DNA of 64,000 nucleotides from Cenococcum geophilum 1.58 (taxonomy: Eukaryota; Ascomycota; Dothideomycetes; Gloniales; Gloniaceae): NCBI GenBank assembly GCA_001692895.1, contig KV748212.1, forward strand, positions 372,001 to 436,000, written 5' to 3'. Of the stretch, positions 11,023-21,824 are shown piece after piece. Made by a program: the position numbers and the translations under genes. How positions within the stretch are numbered: the first letter of the stretch is position 1; every line of letters starts with the position of its first letter. The notes beneath the pieces were generated by a model. The model was not told the DNA's origin. It saw only the letters and a program-made list of their open reading frames with translations, and did not search any database.

Positions 11023-11335
11023 AATTTAGGGGAAAGGTTAGCCCGATTAAAGGCTCCGCCTAATTTAATTAATCGATTAATCGTATTAATTCAAATCGTT
11101 CTCTACGGCCGTTCGCTGGCTGTATATTTAAACGGTAGTCGTCTAGCTCTAGCGACGGTTAACGGTCGTCTGGTTCTAGCGACGGTCCTTAGCTAGCTGC
11201 CGTTCTGGTGCCTCCCTAGGTAGGGAAAATGTAAGGAAGGAAGGGTAAAAAATAAGGTGGCTACCTAGGTATATAGATAAGGGGTACACTTAGCAGAGGT
11301 ACGTGTAGAGGCTATTGGGAATATAGCGGGGACCC

Positions 11336-11822
11336 GATGCAGAGCTTCGTGTAGAGCCTCCGTATGTCGCGTAAAGCCTTATACAGAGCCTCTGTACGTA
11401 GAGCTTCGTATAGAGCTTCGTGCAGAGCTTCGTGTAGAGCCTCCGTATGTAGAGCTTTGCGCAAAGCCTCGTGCAGAGCCTCTGTACGTAGAGCTTTGTG
11501 TAGAGCCTTGTGTAGAGCTTCGTGTAGAGCTTCGTGTAGAGCCTTATGCAGAGCCTTGTGCAAAGCTTCGTGTAGAGCTTCGTGTAGAGCCTCGCGCAAA
11601 GCTTTGTGCAGAGCTTTGTGTAGAGCTTTGTGTAGAGCTTCGTGCAGAGCTTTGTGTAGAGCTTTGTGCAGAGCCTCGTGCAGAGCTTCGTGCAGAGCTT
11701 CGTGTAGAGCTTCGTGTAGAGCTTTGTGCAGAGCCTCGTGCAGAGCTTCGTGCAGAGCTTCGTGTAGAGCTTTGTGCAGAGCTTCGTGCAGAGCTTTGTG
11801 TAGAGCTTCGTGTAGAGCTTTA
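11336..11822. repeat. 12-bp minisatellite in TIR element 2
   Basis: About 40 units of GTAGAGCTTCGT and single-base variants are present, the reverse complement of the array in element 1. Units vary between CTTCG, CTTTG and CCTCG, so this array is more diverged than the core of 8401-8830. Confidence 0.95.
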
Positions 11823-12025
11823 TAGTATTTTTGTTGCGTTTTTATTGCAGCCAAAAATTAGGGTCTACTTAAGTCGCAATTTGCGGCGATTTACATGGGT
11901 AGCCTATGTATTTGTAGCAAATNGCCGCAAGTTGCCGCAAATCGCTAAAATCGCGACTTACGCAGGTTTTGCAGACCCCGATTTTCGCTTGCGACAACGT
12001 GCCCAAAATTTTTTTTCCTGATGGT

Positions 12026-12535
12026 AAGCTACGCGCTGCGTTTATATAAGCTCTTTTACTTCGCCACTTTGACCCTAATCTACCCCTAATGGTAATTACC
12101 GACGCTTCTAACTATGCCTATAGCGGTATACTTCTATAGCCTTTAGGGTAGGGAGATTAACTCTACTAGTACCTAATTGCTTATTATAGTTAAAAGCTTA
12201 CTAGCCTAGAAGTACGGTATAATACGCACAATAAAGAACTACTTACTATAGTGCAATACTTTAAGATGTGGCGCTATTACCTTAAATACGCCGCGTATGT
12301 AACGCGCGTGCTCTATAATTATAATAATCTTAAGTACTTTATAACTACTAAGAGCTTATCTGCTTGCTGGGCCCGGTACGCTGGGGAGCTAGCTAAGTTT
12401 AATTTTGAGATTAAATATAAGCTAGGTAAGGTAAATCCTATTAATATACTATCCTGGCGCTCGGATTATGCTAAAGGCTTTAAAGATGGTAGTAAGAGGA
12501 TAATCCTTAATGCTATACTGCCTATATTATAGTAA
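12026..12535 (+). pseudogene. Gypsy A1 RNase H relic
   Basis: RNase H removes the RNA strand during cDNA synthesis. The frame begins straight after element 2 with RHFDPNLPLMVITDASNYAY, followed by YNAHNKELLTIVQ, HYL-type and VTRVLYNYNNLKYF blocks, then LSACWARYAGELAKFNFEI. The catalytic D of TDAS and the E of NKELL are kept. A stop-free stretch at 12251-12532 is the best preserved coding piece of this element. The start at 12251 (ATG in MQYFK) is internal, not a real start. Confidence 0.9.
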
Positions 12536-12539
12536 AAGT

Positions 12540-14400
12540 TGTGGGTTATAGGCGTTATAGGCGGCCTTAGTGCTATTATATTAAACTAGTGAGTAGTATA
12601 CGTATAGTATATAAGTGACCCTTATAAACTTGGCGCCGGCGGACTAGAGCGTCCTACTATTCTCTTTAAGACTACTTTAACTAACCTAATAGCGCTTAAC
12701 CCTAGGGAAGACCCCTTAGCCTAGGTTATAGTCCCCTGTAATAACCTAGCGAGTTACTTACGTATTATATATTACTTTACTAGCACCGACTTTGCGCAGA
12801 GTCTTATGCTATAGTAAGAGGTAGTAGTAGCTGCTTTAGCCGAAACGGCGTTTATAGAACACCCCCCTAAGTTACTAGTTAATTTTATTTATAAAGTATA
12901 AAAAAGGGACGCCTTTATATACTCTATATATAATTAGTTAACCTAGGAATAAGTTTCTACTAGTAATAAGGACTACACCCTTAATAATTAAAGACTCTTA
13001 AGGTAAAATAATAAGGTCTAGGTGCCGAATTGTATACTACTATAATAGGAGATCCTTAAGCGGAATTATAACGATCCTATAGGCGGCCACTATAGTTTTA
13101 ACCGTACTTTTAAGGTAATTGTGTGGAAGTACGCTTAGAACGGCCTTATTTAGGACCTTCGCAAATACCTAGATAATTATAATGCCTACTAACGCTTTAA
13201 ATCGCGCTGCTATAAACCCTATAGTAAGCTATAATCTTTTTAGGTCCCCACCTAAGCCTAGTAGTATTATTTACTTAACTTTATTACGGATCTCTTAGAG
13301 TTTAAAACTCCTAATGGCGTAGAGTATAACTCTATCCTTATCCTTATAGACCGTTTTATAAAGCTAGTGCGCTACTATCTAGTATGTAAGATAATTAATA
13401 CTACGCAACTCGCAGAACTTTTATTTAGAGTCTTTGCGTAAATAGGGCCTTTAGATAATATTATTTCTAATAGGGGTAGTATATTTATAAGCGAGTACTA
13501 AAGCACTATGTGCTATTATCTTCGCGTTTAATGTAAACTTAGTACCGTATTTTACCTATAGATAGATAGTTAGACGGAGCGTTAGAACTAGGAGCTTAAG
13601 GTATACCTACGTATATTTACGAACTGGGAACAGTCTAATTAGGCCTCCCTACTTAAAGAAGTAGCCTTTGCCTATAACTCTAAGGTCTATACTATAATGA
13701 AGCGTTCCCCTATTAAGCTCGCCTATAGCTAGCTACTAAACGTCCTAGATAGAGTCCTAGATAGCGTCTAAAACGCCTAGTAAGGTAGGGAGGGGTTTAA
13801 GTTAACAAATGTCTAACTTGTAGAGACGTATTTATAACGCCTACGCCTTATATATAAGGTAGCGGCGGCGTTAATAATACACGCCTAAAAGCTTTAGGTA
13901 AAATACTATAATCGTTACTACCTAGCTAAGCACTTCGCCGTTAGTAAATAAGTCCTACTCTTCTCTAAGAACATCCGTATAAAACGTCCCTATAAAAAGC
14001 TTAACTATAAGTTTATAGGACCGTTTTAGATCCTAGAGCGCGTAGGGCAGTAAGTATATAAGTTAGAGCTTCTACCTACTATAGTACGGCTTTACCTAGT
14101 CTTTTATATTTCCCTATTAGAGCCTTATAGGTTACACCCTAGGTTTTAACCCCCGGCAGTAAAAGAGCTTAAGAAAGGTAGCTAGGAAGTAGAAGTAATT
14201 GTTACCTATTAGGATCGTGCTAGATAACCACAGTACCTTATTAAATGGCTAGGATAGCTAAATAAGTATAATAAATAGAAATACGAGACAGAACTTAAGA
14301 ATTTTTAATAACTGCTAGATAAGTACCGTAAGCGGGACACCCTAGCCTTATAGCTAAAGCGTAGGCGAAAAGTAAGCGCCGCTGTTAAAATATAACCTAT
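12540..14400 (+). pseudogene. Gypsy A1 integrase and chromodomain relic
   Basis: The zinc-binding H2C2 part is seen as DPIGGHYSFNRTF and NAYQRFKSRCYKPY (about 13070-13220). The core then shows LNFITDLLEF, ILILIDRFIKL, IISNRGSIFIS (D changed to N) and QTERQNQELKVYL with the catalytic glutamate. After RPYKKLNYKFIGPFQIL comes a chromodomain, YLIKWLGQLNKYN (about 14230-14275), typical of chromoviruses. Stops are all TAG/TAA. The same region in A2 lies at about 38350-39700 on the minus strand. Confidence 0.9.
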
Positions 14401-14784
14401 ATTAAAGCGAAGTAGAGAATATCCTAAGGGATTAAAGAATAAATAACGATTGCTATAAGAACTGCGGCGTATATACGGGGTAAAGTTTTAATTTATTAAT
14501 ATCCTATATAAGCCACACTCTAACGCAACCTAACGATGCTAGTAACTTATAGGCGACTTATAAGTAAGGCTATGGCGTATACCGGTAATAAAGCTTAACT
14601 TAGAAAGTACCCTTCCTAGACCTAGTCCGTTACTCTATACTAGATAAGTAGATTATTTATATATTAAAGAATAGGCCTATTTATAACTAGGGTCTATTTA
14701 ACTAGGGTCTATAACCTACTAGTGACCTACCGGTAGTAACCTATACTAATAACTTATATACTATTCTATATATATATTATGTAG

Positions 14785-15010
14785 ATAACGTATAAGGCTA
14801 AAGTATAGGTTAGCGGCGGGTCTAATAGGTATATAGCCTTACCGTCCTAATTTGGCTGTATATAAGTAACCTATAACCTACCTATAAAGTATATATAGCG
14901 CTACGCCAGTATAGCGTAAGGCTAAAGCAGGGTTAGTAGCGGATTTAATAGGTATATAGCCTTACCGTTTATAAATCTGGCTGTATATAAATAACCTATA
15001 ACTTACCTAC
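14785..15010 (+). repeat. Direct duplication (about 125 bp) in gypsy A1 3' region
   Basis: Two tandem copies start at AAGGCTAAAG (about 14793 and 14918). Each holds a run containing TAATAGGTATATAGCCTTACCG and TATAACCTACCTA blocks in the same order. Copy A2 has the same pair at about 37740-37960. It is non-coding and lies between chromodomain and polypurine tract. Confidence 0.75.
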
Positions 15011-15122
15011 GAGGTACTAGCGACCTACCTATATAAGCGAGCTTTGGAATATTTCTAGTCTACTAAATTTAGGTAATAGTATTAAGCTCTACTAGCTCTA
15101 CCTATTAAATGGACTAATTAGG

Positions 15123-15147
15123 ATTTTTTATACTGGGTATATAAAAT
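15123..15147. repeat. Decayed 25-bp palindrome in gypsy A1 3' region
   Basis: It begins ATTTTTTATAC and ends GTATATAAAAT around a GG centre, preceded by ACTAATTAGG and followed by a TTACTAGCTCG block. The same module lies in the copia 3' region (16479-16503, perfect) and in gypsy A2 (37597-37621). Confidence 0.8.
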
Positions 15148-15381
15148 TATTACTAGCTCGGTTAAATGCGGGGGAGTCTTAATAAGGCAAATCTAACTAA
15201 TTAGATAACTTTGACCGCTGGTTAAAGTTCCTTAACATCTTCGCGCCGCGTATATGCACTACCCGTCTCTCTATACGCAAAATTAAAACGCTTTTTCCCC
15301 TCTAAATTTTTTCCTTACTAAGGTTTTTTATAGGGTTTTATTAAGGCTTAAGTATATAAAGGATTGGGGACGACCCTTTTT

Positions 15382-15392
15382 AAAGGGGGGGG
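15382..15392 (+). other. Polypurine tract of gypsy A1
   Basis: AAAGGGGGGGG lies 3 bases before the 3' LTR, where plus-strand DNA synthesis would be primed. A2 has the reverse complement at about 37353-37363. Confidence 0.85.
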
Positions 15393-15395
15393 TAT

Positions 15396-15620
15396 TGTTA
15401 GGTGAAACCTAAGTAGATAGTTATATAGCTGTAAGGTATAGGCGACCCTAGGGCAACCTAGGGGTAACTNNCCCNTAAGGTANGTGCTCTNNANATNCCT
15501 AGGGAAAACCCTTCCTACCTCGCACACAGACTCCTCCTTTTCCCTTAAGGATTTGTCTCTATCTATACAATATACCTATTGTTCTATTATTGGACTCCCT
15601 ATCCACATCCTTACCTTATA
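15396..15620 (+). repeat. 3' LTR of gypsy A1
   Basis: This 225-bp repeat is paired with 5297-5521. It contains several N at 15470-15497, an assembly ambiguity. It is followed by the target duplication GGAAG at 15621-15625. Confidence 0.95.
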
Positions 15621-16452
15621 GGAAGATAATATTATAATAACCTAGGAACGCTAGTATAAGAACCTAAACATAGTTTACCTTAGTAAAGTAGCTATAACTA
15701 TAAGCTTAAAAGGTACTGTCCGCGATATACTAACTATAAAGAAATAATACGTTGCGCAACGCGTAAGAGGCGTGTATATTGCCTCTATATGTTAACCAAA
15801 AGCCTCCTTTAATCTCTCTTTTATTGCCTAGGTAATTAACCCTAAGAAGGAAAATATTATAGCACTTAATAAATAACTATAATTGCAAATCGATAACCTA
15901 ATAAGAGGCCTTATATTTGTTAAACTAAACATTAATATATTACGCCTACTCGCCTTTACTAACGCCTTATTTACTAATAATAAGAACCTTTTGTTATAAA
16001 TAGGATATATACTAGTATTAGAAGACGCGTTATATAAGGCTAATATTATTTACTAGTTATTAATTAAGTGCAAAAAAGTTACTAAAAGCGTACTAGCCTT
16101 AGAGCTCTATGTAATGGCCTATAGATTTAATATTAGCGCCGCAATTAAGTTAACTATTAAACAACTCCTATAGATCGAACTCCCACTTATACTTTATACC
16201 AACTTAAAATTACTTTACAAATGTCTTATTAAGCTAGGCACTATATAAGAGAAACGTCTTATAATAGACGTTATATGTCTTTGTTAGTTATATAAGCATA
16301 AAGAGATTATAGAAGTTAAGTAGATTAATAGTAATAGCAACCCTACTAACTTAATAACTAAAAGTAAGGTATCTATAGCTCTTAAGAAGTTAATTAATAC
16401 TAATTACTTAAAACTATAGGCTATAGAGTAGGTGGAACGGAAAGACATTTAA
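15621..16452 (+). pseudogene. Copia RT end and RNase H relic
   Basis: The copia polyprotein continues after the gypsy A1 insertion. Blocks include ARGVYIASIC, IDNLIRGLIFVKLNI, FTNALFTNNKNL (RNase H motif with D changed to N), IKCKKVTKSVLALELYVMA, then YKCLIKLGTI-EKRLIIDVICL (gap marks a stop), and the tail IEVK-INSNSNPTNLITKSK close to the fungal copia end. The frame ends near 16452. The join with 5296 restores a continuous copia RT once the gypsy and one GGAAG are taken away. Confidence 0.9.
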
Positions 16453-16655
16453 TATAAAAGGATATTTAACTAATTAGGATTTTCTATACCTGGTATAGAA
16501 AATCGCTATTGGCTCGCTTAATACTAGCGCCTTAGCGGCCCTCGCAATATATCTACCTACTACCTAACAATTCTTCTTCTTCCTCTCCTTAGCTTAATAT
16601 CTTTACTATTATAAAGGAGGTTCTATTGGTTTTCTAGCATTTAAAAAGTTGCTAG
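16453..16655 (+). repeat. Copia 3' non-coding region with 25-bp perfect palindrome
   Basis: No gene is seen. At 16479-16503 there is a perfect palindrome with 12-bp arms (ATTTTCTATACC) around one T. It is preceded by ACTAATTAGG and followed by CTATTGGCTCG. The upstream part matches gypsy A (15112-15160). The downstream part, with TACTAGCGCCTTAGC and CTCCTTAGCTT, matches the gypsy C leader at 18173-18280. It is a mosaic of modules shared by three element families. Confidence 0.7.
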
Positions 16656-16857
16656 TGTTAGAATATAGGAATAGACAAAAAAGATAGCACGGCTGGTAGT
16701 TATTTATTTTACGTATTACGTATATAGAGCACGTAAACTACACGAGACGCGTATATATTGTTAAACACTATACTATAGAATAGAACAAAAAGAATCCAAC
16801 TATACACTGTACTGCACGTATATTACGTCTATTACACTATATTAAAGTATCCTAACA
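16656..16857 (+). repeat. Probable copia 3' LTR (202 bp)
   Basis: It begins TGTTAGAATATAGG and ends TATCCTAACA, giving the TGTTAG/CTAACA inverted ends expected of an LTR. LINE-A sequence resumes at the very next base. The right end is therefore firm. The left end is tentative because no polypurine tract lies directly before it, and the partner LTR is off the window. Confidence 0.65.
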
Positions 16858-18066
16858 GATATAAAAGCGCTAGTAGAAATATAAGATATAGAAATAAAAA
16901 GCTCTATATAAAATAAGTAGTAACTAGGGTGTAAATGTAAGAGACAAAAGATCTAAATATTTTAAAAAATATAAAAATAGAAGAAGTAAAGAATAAAGGA
17001 AGATAAAGAACCCTTACTAGGGGTCCGCTACCTATCTATTATATAGTATAACTATAGCAATACAAACCACCATCTTATAAGGCCCCTATTAGACAGTCTA
17101 GACCTAAAGAAATACTATATCCTTGCTATATAAGAGCCGTATTATAATACCTATATATAATTAATATACTACCCCTAAGGATTCTAGCTCCTATATAAAC
17201 CAAAAGCAGCTATATACGTATACTTTATAGTTAGTAAGGCTATTAGCCTGTCCTTATAGTTATAGCAGACAGTTAATCTAGATATTATAGTAATAATAAT
17301 CTAAATATATAGGGGACTAGTATAAATTATTAATATATATAACCCTAGGGTTAAAGGGGTCCTATAAATAGAGAATATTATATTAGTAATAAGTTTACTA
17401 AAAACTAAAGGTATAGAGTTTACCCTATTAAAAGATATAAACCTCTACTACCCACAATAGGGGGGTATATATATTACTGCTAAATAATAGGTAGAGTGCC
17501 TACTAAGAGCTATAGATATCTGGGGCCTTAAGCTAGCTACTCCCCTAGAAGCAATTATATAGCAATAAGGCACTACTAAAAGTATAATTAACCTTATATT
17601 TATAGACGAAGGCCTATACTAAAGACTTAAAAGGTATAACCCTAAAGAAAAATAGGTACTTGCCTTAGACTATATTCCTATCCAAATATAGCTAAATTTA
17701 GATATTAAGGCGTAACTAAGTAGTAAAAGATACGTAATAAGAAAGCTTAAGATAGACATCTCCCTTAATATAGTTAAACAATAACTTTAAAACCTAGAAG
17801 AAATCTACCTAATACTAAACAAGCGAGGCTTATTAGCTACCCCTAAGGAAATTAACTAAAGACTAGAAAGGATCTAGGCAGCAATTAAAAATAGGCTAAA
17901 AGAGTATTACCTAGTCTTAAAACCGGGCCCCTATACGTAATATATATGGTCCATATAATACGCGGTTTTTATTACTAGCTAATAACAAATAAAAAGGAAA
18001 TATATAAGTAGCTATAACCCTAAAGATAAGAGATAATATAAAGATATAAGAAACTAGTTAAAGAAT
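16858..18066 (+). mobile_element. LINE-A fragment A3 (endonuclease part)
   Basis: This matches LINE-A copies at 48608-49818 and 58470-59670 over its whole length. It covers the end of ORF1 and the apurinic-type endonuclease of ORF2, with motifs YNPRVKGVL and an LLKDINLYYPQ-like block. It begins at the copia LTR end and stops at AAGAAT, where gypsy C begins at 18067. So both the copia and gypsy C were inserted in one LINE-A copy. All frames have TAG/TAA stops. Confidence 0.9.
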
Positions 18067-18556
18067 TATAACGGTACTAGAGCGCGTTACCTGCTAAGTT
18101 CTGCTATATTCTACCACCTATTATATTATTATATACTATCTAGTACTATTTCTTACTATTAGCTCGCCTACTATTAGCTCGTCTACTACTAGCGCCTTAG
18201 CAGCTCGCGCTACCTATTTATTAACGCAAGCCCTCGTAACCCCCTTTCCTTCTCCTTAGCTTGGTATCTTTATTAGATAGTAATCTACAAGCTTTAGTTT
18301 AGAGGCATTTATACAAGCCATTACATTATACTAAGCTCTTCCTATATTGCCTAGGAAGGCCTTAATAATATCCTACCCTAAAAAAACCCTTATCTGCAAT
18401 AACGCGTTAACGCGTTATACTTAGACACTAAAGTTACTCTATATTACCTAGGAAGGCCTTAATAATATCCTACTTTATAAGCTAGATAGGGCTAGACCTA
18501 TACCCCTAGAATTAAAACTAAAGTATATAATACTAATAAACCCTAGGAAGCTAATA
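18067..18556 (+). repeat. Putative 5' LTR and leader of gypsy C
   Basis: This is non-coding. Without a partner copy the LTR end cannot be set. It holds the TATTAGCTCG / TACTAGCGCCTTAGC module shared with the copia 3' region. A 35-bp sequence with CCTAGGAAGGCCTTAATAA is present twice, at 18342-18376 and 18439-18473. The gag ATG follows at 18557. Confidence 0.45.
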
Positions 18557-19650
18557 ATGGCACCTAAAGCTAGCTTATCTAAGAGAGCTGTCTTTACCTA
18601 AGAGGAACCTAAGATCTAATTAGGATTAGAAATTAAAGACAATAATAACGTTATAGACATACGCGAGTAGATTCGCGCCCTTGCGGCTAGCTAGAAAGCC
18701 AATTATCTTAAAGTAAGGAATATATAAGAGACCTTAGAAAGCCTCGCAGCCCTATAAAATAGCCTAGCTTCCTCCTCTTAAAGCACTAGCTAACCTATTT
18801 ACTTAACCAAATATAATACCCTAGGGAGTACGGATATAATTATAAAGCAATTAAAGTCCGTTAAGCTCTCTAACCCCTAACAATTATCTAATAGAATAGA
18901 CCCTACCTTTAAGAATTGGAGGATTTAAGTATAAGGAAAGCTCCGCGTTAATTACAACTATTTCCTTTCTAAAGAGGCCAAAATACTCTACCTCTTTAGT
19001 TAAACCACTAGGGACGCCCAACGGCACCTTTAAGCTAAGTTTAAGGACGAGTCCCCTATCTAATTTATATCTATAAATAAGATAATATAGCACCTAGTGG
19101 CTATATATATTAATCCAAACAAAGTACGGGATACCTGTTATAACTATAATCGCCTAATAATAAAACTAAACTAACCCTTTACTAAATTCTAAATTTAATT
19201 CCTATACCTTATAGGAGAAGGCTAGGTCCCCCTTAAGAACTACTAATTAGATTTATATAATAAGCTAACAATCCAGCTATAAAAGAAGATTGCTATAATC
19301 TTAAACGACCTACTAACCTATAATAAACTCGCAACTTATTACCTATTATTAGATTTAGAACTAAAGCGAATTAACGCCTGCCCTAATTGGTAGAAGCGAC
19401 CCTATAATAATTAAAACTTATTAGCCATACCTATAGGAGCTAAAGTAGGAAGATAAGCTATAACCGCTCTTATACTAAAAGTGGTTACATTTATACACTA
19501 GCGAGCCTCGCCTAACTAGCTATATACTATACCCCAACCAGTACTCATCGCAATACCATAATTAACCCTACCTCGGCTATATACTATAACTGCAATAAAA
19601 AGGGTTACTTTACCTTATCTTGCCTAGAGCTAAAGGATATAGGCAATATT
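18557..19650 (+). pseudogene. Gypsy C gag relic
   Basis: Gag forms the particle of the retrotransposon. The frame opens with an intact ATG (MAPKASLSKRAVF) and continues with the fungal gypsy gag core: RIDPTFKNWRI, GKLRVNYNYFLSKEAKILYLF, TRDAQRHLQAKF, VRDTCYNYNRLI and DLYNKLTIQLQKKIAII. A CCHC-type zinc knuckle, CNKKGYFTLSC, is at about 19590-19622, with H replaced by Y. The reading is broken by TAG/TAA only. Family identity is clear from the order of these blocks. Confidence 0.85.
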
Positions 19651-21548
19651 AAGGGAAAAAAGAACCCTAGGGAAAGACTCCCCCCTATGGTATCTTATTA
19701 ATCTTAAAGAGATTAATCTAAGTTAGTTAATAGGTAAAAAACACTTTATAGTTCTATATATAGTATCTTAAAATAGATATAGAGTTAACTTAACCGCCTT
19801 TATTAACACTAGAGTAAATAGCTTTGCCTTTATAAATACTGCCTATATAATTAACGTTACCAAGTTTCTAAATATAAAAGCTACCTAACTAGAGAAGCCT
19901 ATTTAAGTAAAAGGCTATAACAGTTAAGCTAGTAAGCCGGTTACCTATATCCTAAAGTTATATATCTTCCTTAATAGATAATACTAATATAGTATTTCCT
20001 TTTACATTCTAGATCTAGGTTTCTATAATATAATCCTTAACTAAAAATAGATGTCTTATTTTAATATTTAGTTAAATATACGGCAAAGATAGTTTGTCTA
20101 GCCAAAGGATAGACCAAAATTACCCTCCTTTATTAGGGAAATCCGAACTAACTATAAGACACTAGCCGCGAAGGCTGACCCTACCTATTAGTAGGATATA
20201 ACCAATTATAACCTAGCCTTCGCCTAAGAAGATACCCGTTATAAAACTAGAAGGAATTCTTTTATACTAGTAAAGATACTTTTCTAAAGCGCTATAGTTA
20301 ATAAAGACTCTATATATAAAAGCGGGATAGATAGTAATATAGACAATATCTAAATCGCGCAGATCTAACCAGTATGGAAAAGAATATACTAATAAGACAT
20401 AAGGGGTAACCTCTAAAAGATACAATAGGAGCTAAAAGGAGTAATAATAGCGCTAATACCCCGGAAGCCCCTAAAGTTACGTACGTCCTTATTATTATAT
20501 AGCCCCCCTAAGTAGATATTACCGTAATTAGCGCTATAGCGTTCCACTTTAATATATACCAGAAAGATAATAAAGTCTTTATAATTAGCCTATATAAGAT
20601 TAATTAAATTATTAATAATAGGGAGGAAAAGCCAGCTAAGGAAACTAACAAGGAACTAGTTAAACGCCTCCTTTTTACTATTTACGTAGATTATAAAAAC
20701 GCATTCTTAAAGGCGGCTTTAGGTATACTACTACCTTACTAGATATACAACTATAAGATTTAATTAGAAGCTAATAACTCGCTAGGCTTTAGCCCCCTCT
20801 ACTAATAATTAATAGACAAGCTAAAAGCAATAAAGTAGTACTTAATTAATAACCTTAATAAAGGGTCTATTAAGCCAAGTTAAGCCCCTTTTACTTTACT
20901 TATCCTATTTATAAAAAAGCCTAACGAAGGCCTACGCTTCTATATTAACTATTAGAAGTTAAACGCTATTACCTAAAAGGATTAGTACCCTTTCCCCTTA
21001 ATTAATAAGACCCTCGCATATTTAAGCCGGGTAAAGATCTTTACTAAACTTAATATCCGTTAAGCTTTCTACTAAATTTAGATAAACCCTACTTCTAAAG
21101 ACTTAATAACGTTCCGTACCTATTACGGGTCCTATAAATATAAAGTCCTCCCTTTTAAACTTATAAATAGGCCTATTACGTACTAAAGGTATATAAATAA
21201 CGTTCTATTTAACTACTTTAACAAATTCTATACGGTATACCTAGACGACATTATTATATACTTAAACAAACTTAAGCACTAGGTTTATGTTAAGAAGGTT
21301 TTAAAAAGACTGCGGAACGTAGGCTTATAAGTTAATATTAAGAAATATAAATTTAGGGTAAAGTATATAAAGTATCTTAGGTTTATTATTACTATAAACG
21401 GAATTAAAGTTAATTTAAAGAAGGTTAAAGCAATATGTAACTAGAAACCCCCTTATACCATAAAAGAAATCTAGTCCTTTCTTAGCTTCTATAACTTCTA
21501 CTATTAGTTTATCTATAACTATAGAATTATAGCAAAGCCTCTTATCCC
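19651..21548 (+). pseudogene. Gypsy C protease and reverse transcriptase relic
   Basis: The protease region shows INTRVNSFAFINTAY (about 19800-19845), DTG having become NTR. After a linker, RT begins near 20680 with AFLKAALGILL and continues SQAPFTLLILFIKKPN, LRFYINYQKLNAITQKDQYP, VKIFTKLNIRQAFYQIQI and YGSYKYKVLPF. The catalytic YLDDIIIYL is intact at about 21238-21264. The last block is SFLSFYNFYYQFIYNY, just before the MITE at 21549. The RT is the least damaged one in the window at its active site. Confidence 0.9.
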
Positions 21549-21552
21549 TTAA

Positions 21553-21824
21553 CCCGCCGGCGTCCTACTAGAAGCTAGTCCGTGCCCGAACACTAGAATG
21601 AAAATAACATGTATGGCTAATTACTATTAACAATGCCTTCCAATTGTACTCCTAACGATATAGGCCTTGTCTAACCGACTTAGTATAACGTTCAGCCAAA
21701 TCGATATGCTAAAAAGCCACCACCGAAGCCATGGCCGTTGCCCGATTTTACTCCTACAACGATTTGATTTGGTTGATCTGATTGGCTAGTCCTTATCGAT
21801 AACGGTAGGACGCAATCCGGCGGG
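21553..21824. mobile_element. TTAA-flanked MITE (272 bp)
   Basis: The ends are CCCGCCGG...GTCCTAC and its inverse, with a 5-bp indel between the two inverted repeats and a further CTAGTCC/GGACTAG match inward. Perfect TTAA lies on both sides (21549-21552 and 21825-21828). Removing the element and one TTAA leaves a continuous gypsy C frame. TTAA targets and CCC ends are typical of piggyBac-type elements, but no transposase is present, so the superfamily is inferred. It is GC-richer and lacks RIP-type decay, in contrast to its host. Confidence 0.8.

Larger units (their letters stand above)
10330..12023. mobile_element. TIR DNA element 2 with minisatellites (1694 bp)
   Basis: This is the same family as element 1 in reverse orientation. 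The left end begins CATCAGGAAAT with GCTCGTTGTTGC, and the right end closes with GACAACGTGCCC, an A/T run and CCTGATG. It is flanked by GT (10328-10329 and 12024-12025), and gypsy A2 has the empty site at 40677-40678. Inside are an AT-rich part, a CCTG/CCTA array, decayed 20-bp repeats and the 12-bp minisatellite. The decayed hairpin end is at about 11834-12023 with one N at 11923. No transposase is visible. Confidence 0.85.
5297..15620 (+). mobile_element. Gypsy family A, copy A1, full length
   Basis: A complete Ty3/gypsy element is bounded by two 225-bp LTRs and by a perfect 5-bp target duplication GGAAG (5292-5296 and 15621-15625). The order is LTR, gag, protease/RT, RNase H, integrase, chromodomain, polypurine tract, LTR. 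Two TIR elements of 1710 and 1694 bp inflate it to 10,324 bp. Without them and their 2-bp duplications it is about 6.9 kb, which matches sister copy A2 (6,895 bp, 37124-44018). It is inserted in the RT of a copia element. Every frame has RIP-type stops, so it cannot move by itself. Confidence 0.95.
2384..16857 (+). mobile_element. Ty1/copia retrotransposon, split by gypsy A1
   Basis: Visible parts in order are the end of gag with a zinc knuckle, protease, integrase, reverse transcriptase (to 5296), then after the 10.3-kb gypsy A1 insertion the rest of RT and RNase H (15621-16452), a 3' non-coding stretch and an LTR ending in CTAACA. The domain order (integrase before RT) is diagnostic of copia. 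The 5' LTR and most of gag are off the window, upstream of gypsy B1, which sits in gag. Just after the LTR, LINE-A sequence resumes at 16858, so the copia itself was inserted in a LINE-A copy. All frames carry RIP-type stops. Confidence 0.85.

Noticed and set aside
10366-11196. Plus-strand frames in TIR element 2 (Ala-Asn-Cys, Pro-Thr-Tyr repeats)
   Set aside because: They translate tandem repeats and AT-rich terminal sequence. The counterpart in element 1 does not keep the frame.
11312-11854. Long frames on both strands over the second minisatellite
   Set aside because: Repeat artefact, as in element 1.
18884-19093. Minus-strand frame of 69 codons
   Set aside because: It is the antisense of gypsy C gag, which has clear motifs on the plus strand.
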